A stretch of 5,489 nt of DNA from NCBI GenBank assembly GCA_003694465.1, contig RFKM01000102.1, positions 1 through 5,489 on the forward strand, written 5' to 3'. How positions within the stretch are numbered: the first letter of the stretch is position 1; each line of letters begins with the position of its first letter. This stretch comes from Alphaproteobacteria bacterium (GTDB lineage Bacteria > Pseudomonadota > Alphaproteobacteria > Rhodobacterales > Rhodobacteraceae). The translations under genes were made by a program, and so were the position numbers. The notes under the pieces are model-generated. The model was not told the DNA's origin. It worked only from the letters and a program-made list of their open reading frames with translations, and made no database searches. Positions 1 through 4,759 of this stretch are shown in pieces.

Positions 1-256
1 CCGTGGCACCGCCCCGCCCGCCGCCGCCCGCCAGCAGCCGGGCGAAGAGCGCCGCCGCAACGATCAGCCCGAGCCAGACGGAGAAAACGTAAATCGCCCC
101 CTGCGCCGTCGGGCGCGGCGCGGTGCCCGAGGCGCCCAGAAGCGGGATCAGGAAGAAGATCATCCCCACCACCGGAAGCAGGCGCATCGCGTCGACCAGC
201 CGCCGCCGGCGGTAGCTCTCGCGTTCGAGGAACATCGGCTCGCGCGGCTTGTCCAT
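1..256 (-). CDS. Small membrane protein of unknown function, N-terminal part (cut by window start)
   Basis: I do not recognise this protein with certainty. The 85 visible residues begin MDKPREPMFLERESYRRRRL, a basic cytoplasmic head. Two hydrophobic segments follow, at about residues 24-43 and 53-75, and then a glycine-rich turn (residues 77-83). The polar stretch GASGTAPRPT between them would be the short outside loop, giving an N-in hairpin. The ATG lies only two bases after the TGA of the receiver gene, and there is no good Shine-Dalgarno sequence in front of it, so translation is probably coupled to the receiver. Met8 is an alternative start. A two-helix protein beside a receiver and an ScfR-type regulator could be a small partner of a solute symporter or of a symporter-type sensor kinase encoded further left. 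That is inference from position and topology only. Confidence 0.7.
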   Translation of the reverse strand, partial: MDKPREPMFLERESYRRRRLVDAMRLLPVVGMIFFLIPLLGASGTAPRPTAQGAIYVFSVWLGLIVAAALFARLLAGGGGRGGAT

Positions 257-258
257 GG

Positions 259-624
259 TCAGGTGGTGATCTCGGCCAGCGCGGCAACGAGATCGGCATT
301 GGCAAAGGGCTTGGTCATGAACCGGGTGACCCCGAGCGAATCGGCCAGGTCGCGGTCTTTCTTCTGGCCCCGGGCCGTGAGCATCAACACCGGCAGCGCC
401 GCAAGGTCGGGGTCGGCGCGCATCTCCTTGAGAATCTCGTAGCCCGACCGCCCCGGCAGCATCACGTCGAGCAGGACCGCGTCGGGGCGCAGGTCGCGCA
501 CGGTGTCGAGGGCCGTCTCGCCATTTCCGCAGGTGCGCACCTCCCAGCCCTCGCGCGACAGCAGGAAGGCGATCGCCTCCACGATGTTCGGCTCGTCCTC
601 GATCACCACAATCCGCTTGCCCAT
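259..624 (-). CDS. Stand-alone receiver-domain response regulator (CheY-like)
   Basis: This is a 121-residue single receiver domain with no output domain. It takes a phosphoryl group from a histidine kinase or phosphotransfer protein in the cytoplasm. All expected residues are visible: acidic pair E9/D10 at the end of strand 1, phosphoacceptor D53 in LLDVMLPGRSGYE, T83 in MLTAR, switch aromatic F102, and K105 in the TKPF motif. The length is right for one complete receiver. The start at 624 is chosen because GGGGGAGG lies six bases upstream and the domain begins at once (MGKRIVVIEDE). An upstream extension of the same open frame to 1491 overlaps the regulator gene and has no domain content. 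The gene follows the ScfR-like regulator on the same strand after 115 bases and has its own candidate promoter. Without an output domain it must act by protein contact. Its kinase is not in the window. Confidence 0.96.
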   Translation of the reverse strand: MGKRIVVIEDEPNIVEAIAFLLSREGWEVRTCGNGETALDTVRDLRPDAVLLDVMLPGRSGYEILKEMRADPDLAALPVLMLTARGQKKDRDLADSLGVTRFMTKPFANADLVAALAEITT

Positions 625-630
625 CCGGCG

Positions 631-638
631 CCTCCCCC
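631..638 (-). promoter_or_regulatory. Ribosome binding site of the receiver gene
   Basis: Read on the minus strand, GGGGGAGG lies six bases before the ATG at 624. It fixes the start of the receiver and rules out the much longer upstream extension of the same frame. Confidence 0.7.
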
Positions 639-654
639 GCGCTCTTTCTGCCCG

Positions 655-683
655 ACTATCCGAAAAGCCGGCCGCCCTGTAAA
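655..683 (-). promoter_or_regulatory. Candidate sigma-70-type promoter of the receiver gene
   Basis: On the minus strand TTTACA (683-678) and GATAGT (660-655) are separated by exactly 17 bases. They match the -35 and -10 consensus at 5/6 and 4/6 positions. Transcription would begin near 648, giving a leader of about 24 bases with the ribosome site inside it. The spacer holds the 10-base element GCCGGCCGCC (667-676). Consensus matching is the only evidence, so the call is provisional. Confidence 0.45.
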
Positions 684-725
684 CACCGCTGCATCCCCGC
701 GCGCGCGCCGACACCGCCCGGGCGC

Positions 726-739
726 GGCGGCCGGCCGCC
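726..739. repeat. Perfect 14-base palindrome directly after the regulator stop codon
   Basis: GGCGGCCGGCCGCC is its own reverse complement and touches the TGA (742-740) of the ScfR-like gene. In RNA it could fold as a 5-bp stem with a CCGG loop. Its right 10 bases (GCCGGCCGCC, 730-739) are repeated in direct orientation at 667-676, so the two sites could also pair over the 115-base gap. No U-tract follows on the minus strand, so a classical intrinsic terminator is not supported. Confidence 0.5.
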
Positions 740-2065
740 TCAGCCCGGCGCCTCGGCCCGCAGGATCGAGGGCTCGCGCCGGGCCGGGCAGCCGAGGCGC
801 GGGCAGACCCGGCAGGCGCCCCCGGCCGCCACCACCCCCGCCGCCGGGGCCTCGGCGCCGGGCAGTGGTTCGACGAGCATCGTCGCCTCCAGCAGCAGCG
901 GGCCGCCGAAGCCGCCCGCCCCGCGCGGCAGGGCGATCGCCCGGGCCCGGAAGCGCGGGCCGAGCGCCCCCGGCATCTCCAGCACCGCTTCCACCGGCTG
1001 GGCCGGGCGCGCCAGCGCCTGAAACAGCGGCCAGAGCCCGCAGGCCGCCCCGAACCGCGGGATCGGGAACCCCTCCACCGGCTTGCGCAGGAGCAGCGCG
1101 CCGGTGCCGTCGCAGGTGATGAGCCCCGCCGCCTCTCCGCCGAGGCTGGCCATGCGCCGCAGCACCGCGTCGATGCCGACCCCGAAGCCGGCGGCAAGGC
1201 GGGCCGGGTCGTCGCCGCCGGGGCGGGCGCGGGCCATTTCCAGCGCCGCCTCGAAGGCCGGGCGCGGCATCGCCCGGGCGTCGTCGAGATAGCGGGCGAG
1301 CATGGCGCGCACCAGCTCGTCGGCCCCGCTCGCCATCCGCCCGGCCTCGCGCGACAGGATCTCCGCGATCTGCCCCTCCCCCGCCGCCGGGGCCTCGAGT
1401 TCGGGGTAATGGTAGCCGCTGCGCGCCACGAAGGCGCCCAGTTCGTCGACCGGCGAAAGCGCGGTTTCGCCGAGGTCTTCGCGCCCGGCATCGAGCCATG
1501 CGATCAGCCCCTCGGCGCTTTCGGCGAGGCGGCGGCTTTCCTCGCCGAGACTGCGCAGGAAGCGCGCGCGCCAGTCCGCGGGCACGTCCGGCTCGGCGAG
1601 GATCGAGGCGGCGGCGCGAATCGCCGTCGTCGCCGAGACCACCTCGTGAATCGAGGCGGCAAGGTGCGGGTCGTGGGCGAGCCGGTCGGAAAGGGTCTCG
1701 ACCAGCCGTTCGAGCGCCTCGATGCGCTGGGCCTGCGCACCGATCAGCCGCGCCCAGCCGGGAAAGCGCCCGGCCAGCGCCTCGGCCTGGTCGCTCTCGG
1801 CCCCGGCCTCGGGCATCCGCCCGGCGGCATCGCGCAGCGCCCCGGCCTGGGCCTCGTCGGCGCCGGCGGCGAGCTGGCCCGGCTCGAGCCCGAGCTTTGC
1901 GGCGAGATCGACCAGCAGCTTGCCGCCGATTCTGCGCCGGTCGTGCTCGATGAGGTTGAGATAGGCCGGCGAGATGCCCACCGCTTTTGCCAGATCGGTC
2001 TGGCGCAGCCCCGCGGCGAGGCGGCGTTCGCGGATGCGGGCGCCGAGATGGCGGGTTTCAGCCAT
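740..2065 (-). CDS. XRE-family regulator of the short-chain fatty acyl-CoA regulator (ScfR/DUF2083-like) group
   Basis: This is a 441-residue cytoplasmic DNA-binding protein. Residues about 6-62 form an XRE helix-turn-helix (RERRLAAGLRQTDLAKAVGI, then SPAYLNLIEHDRRRIGGKLL). Residues 100-130 look like a helical, coiled-coil-like linker. Residues 138-192 resemble a histidine kinase phosphoacceptor hairpin, starting IHEVVSATTAIR with His140. The C-terminal half carries the DUF2083-type signature (FGVGIDAVLRRMASL near 294-308, RFGAACGLW near 337-345) and ends in a cysteine motif (C418-x2-C421-x4-C426-PAR). Characterised relatives are RamB of Corynebacterium and PccR of Rhodobacter, which control acetate and propionate use and are thought to respond to acyl-CoA. 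The HExxH metal motif of the related IrrE/M78 domain is absent. I chose the ATG at 2065 because AAGGAA lies seven bases upstream. A TTG at 2071 would leave one base. The gene diverges from the transporter operon, so it is its likely regulator. The exact family member is not resolved. Confidence 0.88.
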   Translation of the reverse strand: MAETRHLGARIRERRLAAGLRQTDLAKAVGISPAYLNLIEHDRRRIGGKLLVDLAAKLGLEPGQLAAGADEAQAGALRDAAGRMPEAGAESDQAEALAGRFPGWARLIGAQAQRIEALERLVETLSDRLAHDPHLAASIHEVVSATTAIRAAASILAEPDVPADWRARFLRSLGEESRRLAESAEGLIAWLDAGREDLGETALSPVDELGAFVARSGYHYPELEAPAAGEGQIAEILSREAGRMASGADELVRAMLARYLDDARAMPRPAFEAALEMARARPGGDDPARLAAGFGVGIDAVLRRMASLGGEAAGLITCDGTGALLLRKPVEGFPIPRFGAACGLWPLFQALARPAQPVEAVLEMPGALGPRFRARAIALPRGAGGFGGPLLLEATMLVEPLPGAEAPAAGVVAAGGACRVCPRLGCPARREPSILRAEAPG

Positions 2066-2072
2066 GGTCAAT

Positions 2073-2078
2073 TTCCTT
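2073..2078 (-). promoter_or_regulatory. Ribosome binding site deciding the start of the ScfR-like regulator
   Basis: AAGGAA on the minus strand is seven bases from the ATG at 2065 but only one base from the TTG at 2071. The spacing favours the ATG and trims two residues from the longest possible reading. Confidence 0.65.
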
Positions 2079-2115
2079 GCGAGTCATGGGCTTTCTGCGG
2101 GCGCGAGAAAATTTG

Positions 2116-2143
2116 TTTACAGCCCATCGTAATCGGACGACAA
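2116..2143 (-). promoter_or_regulatory. Candidate promoter of the ScfR-like regulator
   Basis: On the minus strand TTGTCG (2143-2138) and TGTAAA (2121-2116) are 16 bases apart, each matching consensus at 4/6 positions. Transcription would start near 2109, leaving a leader of about 45 bases. The -35 box lies on the second A(A/T)TTGT half-site and the -10 box touches the first, so binding there would fit autoregulation. Confidence 0.35.
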
Positions 2144-2144
2144 T
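2116..2144 (+). promoter_or_regulatory. Candidate distal promoter of the transporter operon (P1)
   Basis: On the plus strand TTTACA (2116-2121) and GACAAT (2139-2144) are 17 bases apart, matching consensus at 5/6 and 4/6 positions. It occupies the same bases as the regulator promoter, facing the other way. A start near 2151 would give a leader of about 129 bases that includes all three abutting dyads at 2201-2256. Confidence 0.35.
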
Positions 2145-2180
2145 TTTTTTACAAAATAATTGTTGCTTGGAAAGCATTTG

Positions 2181-2210
2181 TTGCCGAATTTTCTTTCCTT
2201 CCGACATAAT
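2181..2210 (+). promoter_or_regulatory. Candidate proximal promoter of the transporter operon (P2)
   Basis: TTGCCG (2181-2186) and CATAAT (2205-2210) are 18 bases apart, matching consensus at 4/6 and 5/6 positions. The start would lie near 2217. The -10 box sits inside the dyad at 2201-2215, and the -35 box begins at the last base of the half-site at 2176-2181. This is the closest -10 match in the region. Confidence 0.4.
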
Positions 2211-2215
2211 GTCGG
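2201..2215. promoter_or_regulatory. Dyad CCGACAT-A-ATGTCGG, candidate operator
   Basis: Perfect 7-bp arms flank one central base. The dyad covers the candidate -10 box of P2, a classical position for a repressor site. Its sequence is unlike the A(A/T)TTGT half-sites, so a second regulator is possible. If transcription starts upstream at P1, the same bases would lie in the leader RNA, although a one-base loop makes an RNA role less likely. Confidence 0.5.
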
Positions 2216-2234
2216 TGCCCTGTAAAAAGGGCAC
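2215..2234 (+). promoter_or_regulatory. Leader hairpin 1 of the transporter operon
   Basis: GTGCCCT (2215-2221) pairs with AGGGCAC (2228-2234), a perfect 7-bp stem with loop GTAAAA. There is no U-tract after it, so it is not an intrinsic terminator. It could stabilise the 5' end of the message if transcription starts at P1. Confidence 0.45.
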
Positions 2235-2256
2235 GCGGCGCGGAGGAGGCGCCGCG
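2234..2256 (+). promoter_or_regulatory. Leader hairpin 2 with a Shine-Dalgarno-like loop
   Basis: CGCGGCGC (2234-2241) pairs with GCGCCGCG (2249-2256), a perfect 8-bp GC-only stem. The 7-base loop reads GGAGGAG (2242-2248), a strong ribosome-binding sequence about 31 bases before the ATG. The true site GGGAGGA follows at 2268-2274. The loop sequence could act as a ribosome standby site, or it may be a chance product of purine richness. Confidence 0.45.
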
Positions 2257-2267
2257 CACCACCTAAC

Positions 2268-2274
2268 GGGAGGA
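2268..2274 (+). promoter_or_regulatory. Ribosome binding site of the solute-binding protein gene
   Basis: GGGAGGA lies five bases before the ATG at 2280. It is the strongest site in the window, in keeping with the high output expected for a binding protein. Confidence 0.75.
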
Positions 2275-2279
2275 ATTAC

Positions 2280-3626
2280 ATGTCCAAGACCAATATCACC
2301 CGTCGCGGTCTGATGAAGACCGGCGCCGCCACCGGCGCCGGGCTCGCGCTGCCGACGATCTTCACCTCGTCGGCCTATGCCATCACCAACGAGCCGACCG
2401 GCGACACCGTGACCTTTGGCTTCAACGTGCCGCAGACCGGCCCCTATGCCGACGAAGGCCTCGACGAGCTGCGCGCCCAGCAGCTGGCGGTCGAGCACAT
2501 CAACGGCATCGGTGACGGCGGCGCGCTCAACACCTTCAGCTCGAAGGCGCTCGACGGCACCGGCCTGCTGGGCAAGAAGGTCACCTTCGTGACCGGCGAC
2601 ACCCAGACCAAGTCGGACGCCGCCCGCGCCAGCGCCAAGTCGATGATCGAGAAGGACGGCGCCATCATGATCAATGGCGGCTCGTCCTCGGGCGTGGCCA
2701 TCGCCGTTCAGGGCCTCTGCCAGGAAGCCGGGATCATCTTCATGGCGGGCCTGACCCACTCGAACGACACCACCGGCAAGGACCGCAAGGCCAACGGCTT
2801 CCGCCACTTCTTCAACGCCTACATGTCGGGCGCCGCGCTCGCCCCGGTGCTGAAGAAGGCCTACGGCACCGACCGCCGGGCCTATCACCTGACCGCCGAC
2901 TACACCTGGGGCTGGACGCAGGAAGAATCGATCAAGGCCTCGACCGAGGCGATCGGCTGGGAAACCGTCAAGACGGTGCGCACCCCGGTCGGCGCCGGCG
3001 ACTTCTCGTCCTACATCGCGCCGGTTCTGAACTCGGGCGCCGACGTGCTCGTGCTCAACCACTACGGCGGCGACATGATCAACTCGCTGACCCAGGCGGT
3101 GCAGTTCGGCCTGCGCGACAAGCAGGTCAACGGCAAGAACTTCGAGATCGTCGTGCCGCTCTACTCCGAGCTGATGGCCGCCGGTGCCGGCGAGAACATC
3201 AAGGGCGTCTACGGCTCGATGAACTGGAACTGGCAGCTGACCGATGAGGGCACCAAGGCCTTCGTCAAGTCGTTCGGCGAGAAATACGGCCGTCCGCCGT
3301 CGAACTCGGCCCAGACCTGCTATGCCCAGACCATCCTCTATGCCGACGCGGTGGCCCGTGCCAAGTCGTTCGCGCCCTGCGCGGTGGCCGAAGCGCTGGA
3401 AGGCTTCGAGTTCGACGGCCTCGGCAACGGCAAGACGCTCTACCGTGCCGAAGACCACCAGTGCTTCAAGGACGTGCTGGTCATGAAGGGCGCGGAGAAC
3501 CCGACCACCCAGTACGACACGCTGGAAATCGTCGAGGTGACGCCGGTCGAGCAGGTCACCTATCCGCCGGATCACCCGATGTTCGGCGGCGCCGAGGCCA
3601 GCCTCGGCGAGTGCAACAACGGCTGA
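2280..3626 (+). CDS. Tat-exported periplasmic solute-binding protein of a branched-chain amino acid/organic acid-type ABC transporter
   Basis: This 448-residue protein captures the substrate in the periplasm and delivers it to the two permeases encoded next. The N-terminus shows a twin-arginine signal: TRRGLMK at residues 7-13, a hydrophobic run, and SAYA before a likely cleavage after residue 34. The mature part reads as a type I periplasmic binding fold (Peripla_BP_6, LivK-like). FGFNVPQTGPYADEG opens lobe 1 near 47-60, NGGSSSGVAIAVQGLCQEAG (132-151) matches the ligand-loop region, and LTADYTWGW (204-212) matches the usual ADYxxG region. It is longer than typical LivK (about 370-390 residues), with an extended C-terminus. 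Five cysteines remain after processing (147, 347, 367, 395, 445). The substrate cannot be read from sequence. The divergent ScfR-like regulator suggests a carboxylate or acyl compound (inference). Amino acid, amide or urea uptake remains possible. Confidence 0.93.
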   Translation: MSKTNITRRGLMKTGAATGAGLALPTIFTSSAYAITNEPTGDTVTFGFNVPQTGPYADEGLDELRAQQLAVEHINGIGDGGALNTFSSKALDGTGLLGKKVTFVTGDTQTKSDAARASAKSMIEKDGAIMINGGSSSGVAIAVQGLCQEAGIIFMAGLTHSNDTTGKDRKANGFRHFFNAYMSGAALAPVLKKAYGTDRRAYHLTADYTWGWTQEESIKASTEAIGWETVKTVRTPVGAGDFSSYIAPVLNSGADVLVLNHYGGDMINSLTQAVQFGLRDKQVNGKNFEIVVPLYSELMAAGAGENIKGVYGSMNWNWQLTDEGTKAFVKSFGEKYGRPPSNSAQTCYAQTILYADAVARAKSFAPCAVAEALEGFEFDGLGNGKTLYRAEDHQCFKDVLVMKGAENPTTQYDTLEIVEVTPVEQVTYPPDHPMFGGAEASLGECNNG

Positions 3627-3646
3627 GCCGGACGGGCTTGACCAGC

Positions 3647-3672
3647 GTGGGGCGGGGCTTTCCCCGCCCCAC
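3647..3672 (+). terminator. Strong intercistronic hairpin after the solute-binding protein gene
   Basis: GTGGGGCGGGG (3647-3657) pairs with CCCCGCCCCAC (3662-3672), a perfect 11-bp stem with a CTTT loop, 20 bases after the stop codon. No U-tract follows, so full termination is unlikely. Such hairpins between binding-protein and permease genes commonly protect the upstream message from 3' decay and give more binding protein than permease. That role is inferred here. Confidence 0.65.
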
Positions 3673-3679
3673 ACATGAA

Positions 3680-3700
3680 CCGGCCGCGGCGGCCGGCTTT
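3680..3700 (+). terminator. Second intercistronic hairpin with a short T run
   Basis: CCGGCCG (3680-3686) pairs with CGGCCGG (3690-3696) around a CGG loop, followed by CTTT. The T run is short, so it is at best a partial terminator. It sits seven bases after the first hairpin and ends 12 bases before the Shine-Dalgarno site of the permease. Its right side holds GGCGGCCGGC (3688-3697), also found at 726-735. Confidence 0.5.
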
Positions 3701-3723
3701 CCCGACATATCCAGGATGGGACA

Positions 3724-4755
3724 ATGGACGCCATCATTCTCCAGATTCTCAACGGGCTCGACAAAGGCTCGGCCTATGCGCTGATCGCGCTCGGGCTGAC
3801 GCTGATCTTCGGCACGCTCGGCGTGGTCAACTTCGCCCACGGGGCGCTGTTCATGATCGGCGCCTTCGTCGCGGTTTCGGTCCAGAAGCTCTTCAGCCTC
3901 TCCTTCGAAACCGTCGATCCGACCCGGAAAGACTTTCTCGGCAACCCGCTGACCGTCAAGGTGCCCTACCTCGAACACTGGTTCGGCAAGGGGCTGGGCG
4001 ACTGGATGATCGACTGGGCCGTGCCGCTTTCGGTGCTGTTCGCGATTCCGGTCATGCTGCTGCTGGGCTGGGCCATCGAGCGCGGCCTCATCAAGCATTT
4101 CTACAAGCGCGCCCATGCCGACCAGATCCTCGTCACCTTCGGCCTGGCGATCGTGCTGCAGGAGCTGGTGAAATACTTCTTCGGCGCCAACCCGATCCAG
4201 ACCCCGGCGCCCAGTGACTTCACCGGCTCGTTCGATTTCGGCGTGCTGCTCGGCTTTGACCCGAACGCGATCATCTATCCCTACTGGCGGCTGGTCTATT
4301 TCCTCTTCGCCGCGGTGGTGATCGGTGGTGTCTTCGCCTTCCTGCAATTCACCACCTTCGGCATGGTGGTGCGCGCCGGCATGGCCGACCGCGAAACCGT
4401 CGGCCTGCTCGGCATCAACATCGACAAGCGCTTCACCATCATGTTCGGCATCGCCGCCGCCGTGGCCGGCATTGCCGGGGCGATGTACGGGCCGATCCTC
4501 AGCCCCAACTACCACATGGGGATGGACTTCCTCGTGCTCAGCTTCGTCGTCGTCGTGGTCGGCGGCATGGGCAGCCTGCCCGGCGCCGTCGCCGCGGGCT
4601 TCCTGCTCGGCATCCTGCAGAGCTTTGCCTCGATGAACGAGGTCAAGGCCATTCTTCCCGGCATCGACCAGGTGATCATCTACCTTGTCGCCATCGTCAT
4701 TCTGCTCACCCGTCCGCGGGGCCTGATGGGCCGTGCCGGCGTGATGGAGGAATAA
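3724..4755 (+). CDS. LivH-type inner-membrane permease of the ABC transporter
   Basis: This 343-residue polytopic protein is one of two permeases forming the channel. It carries LivH family signatures: [20 protein letters not shown] then HGALFMIG (residues 19-46), the cytoplasmic ATPase-contact loop [19 protein letters not shown] (216-234), and [20 protein letters not shown] (276-295). Hydrophobic segments lie near 10-30, 32-52, 99-119, 133-152, 188-208, 236-256, 265-297 and 315-329. It is about 40 residues longer than many LivH proteins. The extra part is a polar insert at about 55-97 ([14 protein letters not shown], then [10 protein letters not shown]), placed between the second and third segments. 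AGGA at 3713-3716, seven bases ahead, supports the ATG. Another ATG at 3716 is out of frame. The gene follows the binding-protein gene after 97 bases holding two hairpins and is followed after four bases by the LivM gene. Confidence 0.93.
   Translation: MDAIILQILNGLDKGSAYALIALGLTLIFGTLGVVNFAHGALFMIGAFVAVSVQKLFSLSFETVDPTRKDFLGNPLTVKVPYLEHWFGKGLGDWMIDWAVPLSVLFAIPVMLLLGWAIERGLIKHFYKRAHADQILVTFGLAIVLQELVKYFFGANPIQTPAPSDFTGSFDFGVLLGFDPNAIIYPYWRLVYFLFAAVVIGGVFAFLQFTTFGMVVRAGMADRETVGLLGINIDKRFTIMFGIAAAVAGIAGAMYGPILSPNYHMGMDFLVLSFVVVVVGGMGSLPGAVAAGFLLGILQSFASMNEVKAILPGIDQVIIYLVAIVILLTRPRGLMGRAGVMEE
4746..4751 (+). promoter_or_regulatory. Ribosome binding site of the LivM-type gene, inside the end of the LivH-type gene
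   Basis: GGAGGA overlaps the last Met-Glu-Glu codons of the LivH-type gene and lies eight bases before the ATG at 4760. This arrangement favours coupled translation and equal amounts of the two permeases. Confidence 0.65.
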
Positions 4756-4759
4756 ACCC

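Larger units (their letters stand above)
2111..2181. promoter_or_regulatory. Cluster of four A(A/T)TTGT half-sites, candidate regulator binding region
   Basis: Half-sites lie at 2111-2116 (ATTTGT, plus), 2140-2145 (AATTGT, minus), 2158-2163 (AATTGT, plus) and 2176-2181 (ATTTGT, plus). The last three begin at exact 18-base steps. The second and third form an inverted pair with a 12-base spacer. The last two continue alike as TTGTTGC (2160-2166 and 2178-2184). TTTACAAA at 2148-2155 is one base from the TTTGCAAA element that I recall for ScfR/RamB regulators. The region is strikingly AT-rich against its surroundings and lies between the divergent regulator and transporter genes. Assignment to the ScfR-like protein is inference. 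Confidence 0.45.

Noticed and set aside
698..711. Alternating CG run (GCGCGCGCGCC) as possible Z-DNA or a repeat
   Set aside because: It is short and expected at this base composition, with no further sign of function.
625..1491. Upstream extension of the receiver frame, which would give a 410-residue protein
   Set aside because: The added part is Arg/Pro/Ala-rich antisense-like sequence overlapping the regulator gene in another frame. The receiver has its own ribosome site and begins at 624.
2066..2071. TTG start two codons before the chosen ATG of the regulator
   Set aside because: Only one base separates the Shine-Dalgarno sequence from the TTG, while seven separate it from the ATG.
1409..2209. 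266-codon open frame on the plus strand opposite the ScfR-like regulator
   Set aside because: It has no domain and Arg/Gly/Ala-rich composition, and it runs across the AT-rich promoter region. The minus strand encodes a clear helix-turn-helix protein.
2058..3764. 568-codon open frame on the minus strand opposite the solute-binding protein gene
   Set aside because: It is the antisense shadow of a GC-rich gene. Its translation is low-complexity (rich in Val, Leu, Gly, Arg, His), shows no domain, and runs through the control region and hairpins. The plus-strand gene has a signal peptide, ribosome site and family motifs.
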